DNA of 64,000 nt, from positions 7,585 through 71,584 of the forward strand of contig CAMYLU010000009.1 of the NCBI GenBank assembly GCA_947259485.1, read 5' to 3'. Origin of the DNA: an uncultured Gammaproteobacteria bacterium. Lineage in GTDB: Bacteria; Pseudomonadota; Gammaproteobacteria; GCA-001735895. The notes beneath the pieces were generated by a model, which was not told where the DNA came from, did no database searches, and was given only the letters and a program-made list of their open reading frames with translations. Both the position numbers and the translations under genes were made by a program. Positions within the stretch are counted from its first letter, which is position 1. Every line of letters starts with the position of its first letter. Of this stretch, positions 7,710 to 16,385 are shown piece after piece.

Positions 7710-8470
7710 GGGTCAACTGTCTCCCTGAAACGAAGGTGTCGCAGGAACACCAGGCAACCGATACTCGCCGCTATATGCTTCAGACTGTGACCACTCAGCA
7801 GTTTCAGCCAGTTTAATAATTCGGCATCGAAGGCTTCGCAAACCTTGGCGATCAGGTACCAGGCGAGAAACCACCAGATATCGCTGCTGCGCGTGTAGCT
7901 CGAAGTGAAAAGCAACAGGATCGACGGGATTAATAACATCGGCAGGAACTGGATTAGTACGTATGGACGCAAGTCACCCTGGCCGTTTTGTTCGCTCAAA
8001 TACCAGTAAACAATGCTCGCGATACCGATGCCAATAAGCATTGGGAACATCATTCGTGCGAATGAATCCGAAATACGTTCGGCCAGCATTATCGTAAAAA
8101 ATGACATGAAAGCGATCGTCATCGGTAAACGATCCCAGACCAAAGTCTGGTTGTCGGGCATCCAGTGGTAGTAACCGGATCCTGCAGCAATCAGAATCAA
8201 GGCAGCAAAAAAACACAGGTAGACTGGATACACCTCGTTAACAATAGGTAAAGATTCCTGCCGTAACAGACGGTAAAGACCCTCGATGCCTATCCAGGCA
8301 AAAAACAGGTTCGTCAGTACGTTCAGCGCGTTTGGAATCGACAGGAAAGCGTTTTGATCGGCAAACTGGTGATAGAGGGGGTCCTGTGCGATCTGCGGTG
8401 CAAGAATCGCCGCCACCAGTGCAACCACGCTGATCCCGATAAGGATACGGTATTTGCTGGTAACGTCCAT
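7706..8470 (-). CDS. CREST-type integral membrane hydrolase (ceramidase-like)
   Basis: A 254-residue membrane protein with about seven helices (near 9-28, 45-65, 80-101, 113-131, 138-157, 168-190 and 195-216, with a last short one). The polar residues fit the CREST superfamily pattern (alkaline ceramidase, PAQR receptors, Per1): Ser98-x3-His102 at the end of one helix, Asp113 at the start of the next, and His228-x3-His232 near the C terminus. Members are thought to be zinc-dependent amide or lipid hydrolases acting within the membrane. The spacing and order of these residues are seen directly; the enzymatic role and any lipid substrate are inferred. It is coupled by a 4-bp overlap to DUF523. 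Confidence 0.7.
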   Translation of the reverse strand: MDVTSKYRILIGISVVALVAAILAPQIAQDPLYHQFADQNAFLSIPNALNVLTNLFFAWIGIEGLYRLLRQESLPIVNEVYPVYLCFFAALILIAAGSGYYHWMPDNQTLVWDRLPMTIAFMSFFTIMLAERISDSFARMMFPMLIGIGIASIVYWYLSEQNGQGDLRPYVLIQFLPMLLIPSILLLFTSSYTRSSDIWWFLAWYLIAKVCEAFDAELLNWLKLLSGHSLKHIAASIGCLVFLRHLRFRETVDP

Positions 8471-8484
8471 CGTGAATTTTACGA

Positions 8485-8907
8485 CTAGGAGGGTGGGGGA
8501 TTACCGGTTGTCCAGCGCTTGAATTTTTTCTTGCAGTACTGCAGTAGCGAATCGTAGTCTGGAAAGTGTAGATCAAAACCGTCTTCGGCAGGGGCGTCGT
8601 ACTCGCAGTAATCGTTGCTGTGGGATCGACAGATGGTCGGGCGGATTTCGTATATATTGCAGCGCCCGCCACCGAGTAAATGCTGGCAGCGTGCCTCGAA
8701 AATCACGAACCATCCATCGTCATCCTTGTAGGCGCCGACGCCGCCATGCGACACCTGCCATAGTAAAACTTCGAAATCGTACTTGGAGCGAGGGGTATCG
8801 ATTTGCTGGGTAACATAGGTGCAACACTTCGAATTGGTACAGAGATCGCATTTACTGTAACCGTTGGTGTCGCTGCTAATCTCGATTTCGGGAAATTCGT
8901 TATCCAT
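8485..8907 (-). CDS. YkgJ-family cysteine cluster protein
   Basis: A 140-residue protein with the YkgJ/CxxCxxxxC-type zinc- or iron-chelating pattern: CDLCTNSKCC near residues 21-30, then CQHLLGGGRCNIYEIRPTIC near 75-94 and a further cysteine in DYCEYD. Proteins of this family are cytosolic metal-binding proteins with no firmly established function; some are linked to Fe-S cluster or metal handling. It lies 2 bp after hemF on the same strand, so it probably belongs to the hemF transcript, and 14 bp before the CREST-type gene. Family assignment rests on the cysteine spacing. The metal is unknown. Confidence 0.88.
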   Translation of the reverse strand: MDNEFPEIEISSDTNGYSKCDLCTNSKCCTYVTQQIDTPRSKYDFEVLLWQVSHGGVGAYKDDDGWFVIFEARCQHLLGGGRCNIYEIRPTICRSHSNDYCEYDAPAEDGFDLHFPDYDSLLQYCKKKFKRWTTGNPPPS

Positions 8908-8909
8908 GA

Positions 8910-9824
8910 CTAATTTTGTGCCAGCCAGTCGCGGGCTTCAAGGTAATAATCGGTCAGTTCCGCCTCGGCGCTACCCGCTTCAGGTTGATAATTATAGCGC
9001 CAGTTTACTTCCGGTGGCAGTGACATCAGTATGGATTCGGTGCGCCCACCGGACTGCAGGCCAAACAGGGTACCACGATCATAAACCAGGTTGAATTCTA
9101 CATAGCGGCCACGGCGATACAGTTGAAATTTTTTCTCACGTTCGCCGTAGGCATCGTTCCTGTGGCGTTCGACGATAGGCGTGTAGGCTGGCAAATAGTG
9201 GTCGCCGACACTGCGCATGAAGGCAAACGCCTGTTCGAAGTCGGGTTCGTTCAAATCATCAAAAAATAAACCACCGATGCCACGGGCCTCGCCGCGATGT
9301 TTAACATAGAAATATTCATCGCACCATTTCTTGTAATCGGCGTAACGCTCGGCTCCATAGGGGTCGCAGGCCTGTTTGGCTATTTGATGCCAGTGTTTGC
9401 AATCCTCTTCGAATCCATAATACGGGGTTAGATCGAAACCCCCGCCGAACCACCATATCGGTTCTTCACCCGGTTTTTCGGCAACAAAAAAGCGTACGTT
9501 GGCGTGCGAGGTCGGGATATACGGATTGTCGGGATGAATCACCAGGGATATGCCCATTGCACGAAACTGTCGTCCGGCAAGTTCGGGACGATGTGCGGTT
9601 GCCGAGGCCGGCAGGTTTTCACCGTAGACTTCCGAATAGTTGACACCCGCCTGCTCGAACACGGCGCCATCACGCAGTACCATGCTGAGCCCGCCACCGC
9701 CCGCATCGCGTTGCCAGGTGTCGGTTTCAAATTCGGCCCCGGCGTCTATCTGCTGTAACTCGCCGGTAATCGTTTTCTGCAGGCGTTGCAGGTAACTGTT
9801 CACGCGTTCAATGTCGATATCCAT
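8910..9824 (-). CDS. hemF: Oxygen-dependent coproporphyrinogen III oxidase
   Basis: A 304-residue cytosolic enzyme that oxidatively decarboxylates two propionates of coproporphyrinogen III to vinyls, giving protoporphyrinogen IX in haem synthesis. Family blocks are intact: [17 protein letters not shown] (about 97-113), [23 protein letters not shown] (about 123-146, quoted in part) and [20 protein letters not shown] near the C terminus. Length matches E. coli HemF (299). Its ATG overlaps the tsaC stop by one base (TGATG), so it is translated with tsaC. Use of HemF implies growth in oxygen; no HemN is seen in the window. Identification is secure. Confidence 0.97.
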   Translation of the reverse strand: MDIDIERVNSYLQRLQKTITGELQQIDAGAEFETDTWQRDAGGGGLSMVLRDGAVFEQAGVNYSEVYGENLPASATAHRPELAGRQFRAMGISLVIHPDNPYIPTSHANVRFFVAEKPGEEPIWWFGGGFDLTPYYGFEEDCKHWHQIAKQACDPYGAERYADYKKWCDEYFYVKHRGEARGIGGLFFDDLNEPDFEQAFAFMRSVGDHYLPAYTPIVERHRNDAYGEREKKFQLYRRGRYVEFNLVYDRGTLFGLQSGGRTESILMSLPPEVNWRYNYQPEAGSAEAELTDYYLEARDWLAQN

Positions 9825-10381
9825 CAGCTACGGGTCCTCAGGATTGTTCCACTGGTAAGTGATTTTATCTCACTTGGTTGATGGCTGCCGGTGGTGAAGC
9901 CGTTGACGATAAAATCGAGTTCAGAGCCGAATTGCTTGCGCATCTGGAACGAAGTGCGCGCGGTTGCCTTGCCGCTCCGATTGGCACTGGTTGAAACAAT
10001 GGGTGCTTGCAGGCCGTCACAGATGGACTGAATCAGTGGATGGCTGGTAATCCGGATTCCAACAGTCGGATAAATGCCGTGAATCCAGGGTGGACAAAAT
10101 TCGCTCGCCGCTACCAGCCAGGTGGTTGGTTGCTCGCCCGGTAAGCGAATTGACCCCAGCTCATCGGTCCCCACTCCCAGGTAGTCCAGGCAGTATTCGA
10201 TTCGGGATGACAACAGGATCAGGCCCTTATCGGGGCTACGATTTTTAATTTGCAGGATGCGCGACACGCTGCTGGCGATTAATGGATGACAGCCAAGACC
10301 CCAAACGGTATCTGTTGGATAACCGAATATGGCGCCGCGGGATATTGCATGGACGAAGCGATTTAGTGCCCAGGGACTCAT
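9824..10381 (-). CDS. tsaC: L-threonylcarbamoyladenylate synthase, TsaC type
   Basis: A 185-residue YrdC-fold protein. It makes threonylcarbamoyl-AMP from threonine, bicarbonate and ATP, the first step of the t6A37 modification of ANN-decoding tRNAs. The motif [14 protein letters not shown] (about 20-33), [12 protein letters not shown] (about 46-57) and STSANRSGK (about 131-139) line the nucleotide and threonine pocket. The short single-domain length identifies the TsaC rather than the longer Sua5 form. It lies 12 bp after topA, upstream of hemF, an arrangement common in gammaproteobacteria; aroE, which often follows hemF or tsaC, is absent here. Confidence 0.95.
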   Translation of the reverse strand: MSPWALNRFVHAISRGAIFGYPTDTVWGLGCHPLIASSVSRILQIKNRSPDKGLILLSSRIEYCLDYLGVGTDELGSIRLPGEQPTTWLVAASEFCPPWIHGIYPTVGIRITSHPLIQSICDGLQAPIVSTSANRSGKATARTSFQMRKQFGSELDFIVNGFTTGSHQPSEIKSLTSGTILRTRS

Positions 10382-10393
10382 GTCGAGCTTTTT

Positions 10394-12802
10394 CTAGCCG
10401 GCGTCAGCGGTGGCCTTTTTCTTGGCAGCTTTTTTCTTCGCAGACTTTTTCTTAGCAGCTTTCTTGGGTGCGGATTTCTTCTTGGCGGCTGCTTTCTTAC
10501 GTCTTGATTTGGGTAACGGTGCTTTTTCGATCAGCTCCTCGCAAGTTTTAAGATCGAGGCTAGCCGGATCTTCAACGTCCTTGGGCATGCGCGCATTTTT
10601 GTTGCCATCAGTAATGTAAGGCCCGTAACGACCACGCAGGATTTTGATATCGGTGCCTTCGAACACCTTGATTTCGCGGTTGGCATCAAATTCCTTCTTT
10701 TCTGCTACCAGCACCAGCGCCCGTTCTAAGGTGACCGTGTAAGGGTCATCGCCTTCACTCGCCTTGAGCGAGACAAACTTGTTATCGTATTTGATATAGG
10801 GACCGAAGCGACCAATATTGGCACTGATTTGTTCACCTTCCGGCGATTCGCCTAGCTCACGCGGCAGTTTGAACAACTCCAGCGCTTCCTCGAGCGTAAT
10901 CGAATCCATTTTCTGGCCTGGTCTGAGCCCGGCAAAGCGGGGTTTCTCTTCATCCTCACGGGTACCGATTTGTACAAAAGGTCCGTAGCGCCCCATGCGT
11001 ACTGAAATCGGCTTGCCTGATTTTTCATCTACCCCGAGTTGGCGTGCCTGGATAGCCTCGTCGCGGCTGACATTTTCCATCTTGTCATCGACCTGCTGCT
11101 TGAATTGCGTCCAGAATTCTTCCATCAGCGGCAACCACTCCGCTTCACCACGCGAGATTTCATCGAGCGTATCTTCAAGCTGCGCGGTAAAATCGTAATC
11201 GACGTAGCGCGTGAAATGCTGGGTCAGGAATCGCGCCACTACACGACCGACGTCGGTCGGATGAAAACGCTTGCTTTCCAGTTCGACATATTCCCGGTCG
11301 AGCAGGGTGGTGATAATCGACGCATAGGTCGACGGCCGACCGATGCCATATTCTTCCAGTGTTTTAACCAACGAGGCTTCGCTGAAACGAGGTGGCGGCT
11401 CGGTGAAATGCTGTTCCAGCCTGATTTCATGCAAATCAACCAGATCACCCTCTGCAAGTGGTGGTAACAAGTTCTCCTTGTTGTCGTCCTTCTTGGGCTC
11501 GTCCTTGTCCTCGATATAAACCCGCATGAAACCCGGATCGCGAATTGTTGAACCATTCGCCCTGAAAGTGTTGTCGCTGCCACAGCCGAGATCGACCGAT
11601 ACGGTGTCCAGCGTTGCGTGAATCATCTGGCAAGCCATGGTGCGTTTCCAAATCAGGCTATAAAGACGGAATTCATCGTCGCCGAGATGCTCCTTGATCT
11701 TGAAAGGTTCGTTACGTGCGCTGGTGGGGCGAATCGCTTCATGCGCTTCCTGGGCATTCTTGGACTTGGTTTTATACTCACGCGGTGTTTCCGGCAGGTT
11801 GTTCTCGCCAAATTTATCAGCGATAAACTCGCGGATTTCAAGCAGTGCGTCTTGCGAAAGCGATACCGAATCGGTACGCATGTAGGAAATAAGACCAACC
11901 TGGCCGGCGCCGATATCGATGCCTTCGTAAAGCTTCTGTGCGGTACGCATGGTACGTTGTGCGCCAAACCCCAGTTTGCGTGCCGCTTCCTGTTGTAGCG
12001 TGGAAGTCGTAAAGGGCGCTGCCGGGTTGCGCTTACGTTGTTTCTTTTCAACCTTATCAACGCGCAACTTGCCCTGTGCGGCGTCGTTGAGCTTGCGGTA
12101 TGCGTCGTTTGCCTGGTCAGCATTGGTGATGGTGAACTGCTTGACCTTTTCGCCGGCCAACAGGTTAAGCCTGGCGCTGAAACCCTCACCTTCAAAACTG
12201 TTGTCCGATTCGATGCTCCAGTATTCCTGGGGGTTGAATGCTTCGATTTCGAGCTCACGCTCTACGATCATGCGCAGGGCCGGGCTTTGTACTCGTCCTG
12301 CCGACAATCCACGTCGAATTTTACGCCACAGCAGCGGCGACAGGTTGAATCCCACCAGGTAGTCGAGTGCCCGTCGTGCCTGCTGCGCGTTTACCAGGTC
12401 CATGGTAATTTCACGCGGATGCGCAATTGCTTCGGAAACCGCCTGCTTGGTAATCTCGTAGAAAGCGACCCGGTAGGCGCGCTTGTTCTTCATCAGGTTC
12501 TTTTCGTTGAGCAACTCGTACAAATGCCATGAAATAGCCTCACCTTCGCGGTCCGGGTCAGTTGCCAGGTAAAGTGAATCCGCTTTTTTCAGCTCTTTCT
12601 TTATGCTGGCAATGTGCTTCTGATTGCGCTCGACCGGCGTGTAATTCATTTTGAAGCCATTGTCGGTTTCGACAGCGCCTTCCTTGGGGATTAAATCCCG
12701 CACATGTCCATACGAAGCCAGAACCTTGAAGTCTTTACCGAGGTATTTTTCAATGGTTCTTGCTTTAGCCGGAGATTCTACGATGACTAGGTGGCTGGCC
12801 AT
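10394..12802 (-). CDS. topA: DNA topoisomerase I
   Basis: An 802-residue type IA topoisomerase that relaxes negative supercoils. The Toprim domain starts at HLVIVESPAKARTIEKYLG and has the acidic triad DPDREGE (about 82-88). The catalytic tyrosine is Tyr307 in ISYMRTDS. Instead of the three C4 zinc ribbons of E. coli TopA it carries about three Toprim C-terminal repeats, each with GRYGP or GRFGP, at about residues 600-760. It ends in a very basic tail of about 35 residues made mostly of Lys and Ala (KKAAKKK-like units), as seen in many non-enteric TopA proteins. It lies between smg and tsaC; the tail probably aids DNA binding. Identification is secure. Confidence 0.97.
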   Translation of the reverse strand: MASHLVIVESPAKARTIEKYLGKDFKVLASYGHVRDLIPKEGAVETDNGFKMNYTPVERNQKHIASIKKELKKADSLYLATDPDREGEAISWHLYELLNEKNLMKNKRAYRVAFYEITKQAVSEAIAHPREITMDLVNAQQARRALDYLVGFNLSPLLWRKIRRGLSAGRVQSPALRMIVERELEIEAFNPQEYWSIESDNSFEGEGFSARLNLLAGEKVKQFTITNADQANDAYRKLNDAAQGKLRVDKVEKKQRKRNPAAPFTTSTLQQEAARKLGFGAQRTMRTAQKLYEGIDIGAGQVGLISYMRTDSVSLSQDALLEIREFIADKFGENNLPETPREYKTKSKNAQEAHEAIRPTSARNEPFKIKEHLGDDEFRLYSLIWKRTMACQMIHATLDTVSVDLGCGSDNTFRANGSTIRDPGFMRVYIEDKDEPKKDDNKENLLPPLAEGDLVDLHEIRLEQHFTEPPPRFSEASLVKTLEEYGIGRPSTYASIITTLLDREYVELESKRFHPTDVGRVVARFLTQHFTRYVDYDFTAQLEDTLDEISRGEAEWLPLMEEFWTQFKQQVDDKMENVSRDEAIQARQLGVDEKSGKPISVRMGRYGPFVQIGTREDEEKPRFAGLRPGQKMDSITLEEALELFKLPRELGESPEGEQISANIGRFGPYIKYDNKFVSLKASEGDDPYTVTLERALVLVAEKKEFDANREIKVFEGTDIKILRGRYGPYITDGNKNARMPKDVEDPASLDLKTCEELIEKAPLPKSRRKKAAAKKKSAPKKAAKKKSAKKKAAKKKATADAG

Positions 12803-12844
12803 TTAGTGATACTGGTCCGCTACTATGATTGACAAAATCCGTAC

Positions 12845-13327
12845 TCAGTGAAATACGGCGGGTTGATCCGCAAATACGATATCTTCATAGTGCATCAAAG
12901 CGTTTTCATCCTGCTCTTCTGAACTATTGAATAACACCATCATTACTATCCACTTCAATTCCTCGATATCTACTTCAGAATCAGACTCGAGTGCCATGAC
13001 GCGATTGATGACCATTTCACGCAGTCGCGGAGTAAGCACACCCGATTGCTCGAGGAACAGTAAAAATCCCTGGGCGTTGTAGGCGAGGCGCGCACATTCT
13101 TCCTGGGCCAGTACCCGGGTGGCAACTTCGGATTGGTCCATGGCAGTGTCGTCCTCGACCTGTGCCAGGCCATCCAGCCATTCGAAAGCCTTTTCGATTT
13201 CCAGTGGCTCGAAGCCCGCGGCACGTAAATCAGCATCAATGCCATCACGATCTTCAGGCAGGTTTTCATCCTGGTCCGCATAGCTTGAGAATATGTACAT
13301 CAGCACGTCTATAACGCCTTCTTTCAT
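12845..13327 (-). CDS. smg: Smg family protein (DUF494)
   Basis: A 160-residue acidic cytosolic protein of the Smg/DUF494 family. The N terminus MKEGVIDVLMYIFSSY and the central VATRVLAQEECARLAYNAQGFL block are characteristic. The length matches E. coli Smg (157). Its molecular role is not settled; it nearly always sits beside dprA in gammaproteobacteria, as it does here (12 bp after dprA). The topA gene begins 42 bp downstream. No catalytic motif is visible. Confidence 0.93.
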   Translation of the reverse strand: MKEGVIDVLMYIFSSYADQDENLPEDRDGIDADLRAAGFEPLEIEKAFEWLDGLAQVEDDTAMDQSEVATRVLAQEECARLAYNAQGFLLFLEQSGVLTPRLREMVINRVMALESDSEVDIEELKWIVMMVLFNSSEEQDENALMHYEDIVFADQPAVFH

Positions 13328-13339
13328 GAGTACCTCAGT

Positions 13340-14452
13340 TTAGATCCTGACAAAGCAGCCGCCAGGTGCCGATTGAATGAAATCATTAATTTCGAGTACC
13401 AGTAGCATGGATGAAAGCTTGTCGATGGTCAAGCCACTGCGTTGCACAAGTATGTCACAGTTCACAGGGTCGTATCCGATCAATTCAAGCAGGTTTCCAT
13501 GCTCGAGATCGAGCCGGGTGTCGTGATCAACCGATATCATAGTTTGTTGGTCAATAATGAAGCCGGCTAGCCCGGTAAGCTCTGCAGTAACGTCTCCCGG
13601 GGTTTCAACAATTGCGGCACCATCGCGAATCAGTTGGTGACAGCCGCCGCTTTGCGGATTGTGGATCGATCCGGGAACCGCCAGCACTTCGCGTCCCTGT
13701 TCGGCCGCAAGACGTGCCGTGATTAGCGAGCCGCTGCGCCGGGCTGCTTCAACGACCAGTGTTGCCAGCGCAAGACCACTGATAATGCGATTGCGTTGCG
13801 GAAAATTTGCGGGTCGTGCATGGGTACCCAGGGTAAATTCTGACACGATCAAACCATGCCCGAGAATATCCCGGGCAAGTTCCTGGTTTTGCCTGGGATA
13901 AGTCAGGTCAATCCCGGTCCCGGTTACGGCGATGGTTTTGCCAGTACAATCCAGGGAGCCACGATGGGCTGCTGAATCAATGCCAAGCGCCATACCGCTG
14001 GTGATGGTGAAGCCGGCCGCGGCAAGCTGCGCAGAGAAATCATAGGCGTTTTGAGCACCACCTGGCGTGCAGTGACGACTGCCAACGATCGCGATCTGTG
14101 GTTCATGCAGCAGGTTTATATCGCCACTGGCGTAAAGTAGCGCCGGAGGATCATTGATTTGACGCAGTAACTCGGGGTAGGCGCCGTCGTCGAAACAGAC
14201 CAGGTGATTGTGGTGAGATTCGGCCCAGTCCAGATCCCGCGCGACCTGGGGATGCTGCCCAGCTCTGACTTTACTGATTGTGTCGTGGTTTAAACCTGCC
14301 GCCATGAGTGAGCTGATGCTGCTGCGGCGAATCCGTGCAGGGTTTCCTGCGAATTGTGCAAGCAAAGCCAACAGGCATTTGCGTCGCGTTCCGAAGCTAT
14401 GGTAGAGGTGCAGATAATCGGCCAGCAAATCCTTTTGCATTTGGGTCTCCAT
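13340..14452 (-). CDS. dprA: DNA processing protein DprA (Smf)
   Basis: A 370-residue protein that protects incoming single-stranded DNA during transformation and loads RecA onto it. The Rossmann-like core carries AIVGSRHCTPGG (about 118-129), TSGMALGIDSAAHRGSL (about 153-169) and RNRIISGLALATLVVEAARRSGSLITAR, all typical of DprA. A SAM-like N-terminal region precedes the core and a C-terminal winged-helix domain (about 310-370) follows. The start at 14452 has AAAAGGAAA just upstream; a second ATG four codons in is possible. It is followed by smg and topA. No other competence gene is in the window. Confidence 0.95.
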   Translation of the reverse strand: METQMQKDLLADYLHLYHSFGTRRKCLLALLAQFAGNPARIRRSSISSLMAAGLNHDTISKVRAGQHPQVARDLDWAESHHNHLVCFDDGAYPELLRQINDPPALLYASGDINLLHEPQIAIVGSRHCTPGGAQNAYDFSAQLAAAGFTITSGMALGIDSAAHRGSLDCTGKTIAVTGTGIDLTYPRQNQELARDILGHGLIVSEFTLGTHARPANFPQRNRIISGLALATLVVEAARRSGSLITARLAAEQGREVLAVPGSIHNPQSGGCHQLIRDGAAIVETPGDVTAELTGLAGFIIDQQTMISVDHDTRLDLEHGNLLELIGYDPVNCDILVQRSGLTIDKLSSMLLVLEINDFIQSAPGGCFVRI

Positions 14453-14479
14453 TTTCCTTTTGCAGACCCGAACACTATA

Positions 14480-14501
14480 GCACCAGGCGTATGCCTGGTG
14501 C
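14480..14501. repeat. Hairpin between the LysM lipoprotein gene and dprA
   Basis: GCACCAGGC pairs with GCCTGGTGC around a 4-nt loop. It follows the LysM gene and precedes dprA on the minus strand. No T tract follows on either strand, so it is probably not a simple terminator. A TATAGT sequence lies immediately downstream on the minus strand (14478-14473) and could be a -10 box for dprA. Confidence 0.5.
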
Positions 14502-14527
14502 CAGCAAGTGTGGACAGGATTACCCGG

Positions 14528-15727
14528 CTATGGAGATTCGACGTAATCCCTGATGTTGATCGGGATGTCGGCTTCCATAATCAGCGCATAGCTGATTTTC
14601 TCGAACGAGCGAATAACCATCGCCATGCCGACTGATTCGTCGGGCAGTTTGACACGAAATCTGGGATCTTCTTCGTTGAGGTCACGGACGATCTCACCGG
14701 CCCTGCGTATGCGCAGGATATTTCCACTTTCGAGGCCATCTCGTTGCCCGAGGTTGATTGCAATCGTCTGGTAGACGCCGGTTTGTGATATCGCATCCAG
14801 CAGCGAAACGATCTTACCACTCACTTCGGTGCTGGGTGGCCTGGGGTAGAAATCACGCTCAAAATTGGTGTTATCCATTGGCATAATGCGGTCGTCGCGA
14901 AGAATTTCGCGGTCCGAATTCGTCACCCGTACCGTGGCCGGGTCGCCACGCAGTAACAGCTTGGATTCGCCGACATATAGTGCCTCGTAACCCAGTAGCT
15001 CGTCGGTAATCGGGTCAAACAGCGGGCGGTTGGGTCGATAAATCTGATAACGGCCGATGCCGTTTGAAGTATCGAGATTACGTACGTAGAGTTTATCGTT
15101 GATGCTGTTGATCAGGTGGTCATCAAAACTGGTTAAAACGTACGCGGATTTATTCAGCGTGTCTGCGTCGACGATTAGCGGGCGCTCGATCAGGTGGCGA
15201 ATTGAATCAACCGGAATCGAGGGAATCGTGGCATCGATAGATTGTGAGCGAATCCTGGGATTGATTTTGACAATCTTGAGCCCGTCGGAGGTTTGCGATA
15301 GCACCGATCCATCTTCACCACGAGAAAGGATTTGAACTTTACGCTGGCCGCCAACGTAGATAATTGCCAGGGTGTCGCCGGGGTAAATCAGATGCGGGTT
15401 TTCCACCTGTGGATTTTTAAACCAGATTTCCGGCCAGAACCAGGGATCGCGCAGGAATACCGTTGAGATGTCCCATAGCGTATCGCCTTCCTGTACAATG
15501 TAGGTTTCTGGAAATTCCGCTTCATATACGACAGTTTCTGCCGGTTCTGCTACCGGCTCGGCGATGGGCTCCGGAATATCAGCTTTGACCGTGATAACTT
15601 CGGGAGCTTTTTCTTCCTGGTAAACAACCGCGTAGGGCTCGGGCTGTTTGACGCAGGCGGCTATTAGCAACATACCCGAGAGCAGAATTATTCCCTTTAC
15701 AAGCTGTCTATTGTTGATAATAGGCAT
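14528..15727 (-). CDS. LysM-domain lipoprotein
   Basis: A 399-residue envelope protein. The N terminus has a hydrophobic stretch ending in the lipobox LIAAC, so it should be lipidated at Cys25. A proline/glutamate-rich linker follows. The LysM module spans about 74-122, starting YIVQEGDTLWDIS and ending NPHLIYPGDTL, and would bind peptidoglycan. The remaining region of about 270 residues is conserved next to dprA or def in gammaproteobacteria but has no assigned activity. The gene is divergent from def and has a plausible promoter of its own. It reads toward dprA across 75 bp with a hairpin. Confidence 0.9.
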   Translation of the reverse strand: MPIINNRQLVKGIILLSGMLLIAACVKQPEPYAVVYQEEKAPEVITVKADIPEPIAEPVAEPAETVVYEAEFPETYIVQEGDTLWDISTVFLRDPWFWPEIWFKNPQVENPHLIYPGDTLAIIYVGGQRKVQILSRGEDGSVLSQTSDGLKIVKINPRIRSQSIDATIPSIPVDSIRHLIERPLIVDADTLNKSAYVLTSFDDHLINSINDKLYVRNLDTSNGIGRYQIYRPNRPLFDPITDELLGYEALYVGESKLLLRGDPATVRVTNSDREILRDDRIMPMDNTNFERDFYPRPPSTEVSGKIVSLLDAISQTGVYQTIAINLGQRDGLESGNILRIRRAGEIVRDLNEEDPRFRVKLPDESVGMAMVIRSFEKISYALIMEADIPINIRDYVESP

Positions 15728-15760
15728 AGAAACCCCTGAAAATGCGGTATTGATTGATGG

Positions 15761-15788
15761 ATTGTAGACTAAAAAAAACCGACTACAA
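15761..15788 (-). promoter_or_regulatory. Predicted sigma-70 promoter of the LysM lipoprotein gene
   Basis: On the minus strand, TTGTAG (complement of 15783-15788) and TACAAT (complement of 15761-15766) are separated by 16 bp. They match the consensus at four and five of six positions. The ATG lies about 34 bp downstream of the -10 box. Confidence 0.5.
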
Positions 15789-15812
15789 GCTTTTTAGATG
15801 GGAAGAAACTAA

Positions 15813-15818
15813 TATAAT
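15813..15818 (+). promoter_or_regulatory. Predicted -10 box of the def-fmt-rsmB operon
   Basis: A perfect TATAAT lies 48 bp before the def ATG in an AT-rich divergent region. A clear -35 box at 17 bp upstream is lacking (a T-rich hexamer instead), so the assignment rests on the -10 match and position. Confidence 0.45.
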
Positions 15819-15865
15819 CATTAACTTGGAACAACTAGCTATAACTTTTCTTGAAGTATTTCACT

Positions 15866-16372
15866 ATGGCCTTATTAAATATTTTACATTTCCCCGATCC
15901 TCGTCTTAGAACAGTCGCCAAAGCGGTTACCAAATTCGATGATGAGCTCAGGCTTTTAGTCAGCAATATGTTCGAAACCATGTATGAAGCACCGGGTATC
16001 GGGCTCGCTGCAACCCAGGTCGATCGGCACATCCGCCTGCTGGTGATGGATGTCTCTGAAGGGCGTAACCAGCCCAGGTGCCTGATCAATCCGGAAATAC
16101 TGGAGGCGGATGGTGAAGAGGAAACCGATGAAGGCTGCCTGTCGGTGCCCGGGTTCTATGAAAAGGTCCGGCGTGCCGAACATATTAGAGTGCGGGCATA
16201 TAATGAAAATGGCGAGGTTGCAGAATTTGAGGCCGACGGGATCGAAGCGGTTTGCATTCAGCACGAGATGGACCATCTCGAAGGCAAGCTTTTTGTCGAC
16301 TACCTTTCCAACCTCAAACGTAACCGTATTCGCAGCAAACTGGTTAAATCCCTGAAGCAGCAGGCAAACTAG
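15866..16372 (+). CDS. def: Peptide deformylase
   Basis: A 168-residue metalloenzyme that removes the N-formyl group from nascent proteins at the ribosome exit. All three family motifs are intact: GIGLAATQ (about 45-52), EGCLSVPG (about 90-97) and [15 protein letters not shown] (about 133-147). The cysteine of EGCLS and the two histidines of HEMDH bind the metal and the glutamate is catalytic. The ATG at 15866 is chosen because it yields the usual N terminus ([15 protein letters not shown]); a TTG at 15851 would add five residues. fmt follows after 13 bp, the standard def-fmt pairing of formylation and deformylation. Confidence 0.97.
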   Translation: MALLNILHFPDPRLRTVAKAVTKFDDELRLLVSNMFETMYEAPGIGLAATQVDRHIRLLVMDVSEGRNQPRCLINPEILEADGEEETDEGCLSVPGFYEKVRRAEHIRVRAYNENGEVAEFEADGIEAVCIQHEMDHLEGKLFVDYLSNLKRNRIRSKLVKSLKQQAN

Positions 16373-16385
16373 CTTCCCTCGTTTA

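Noticed and set aside
12038-12532. Long open frame opposite topA
   Set aside because: It lies wholly within topA coding sequence on the other strand, with no recognisable product or ribosome site.
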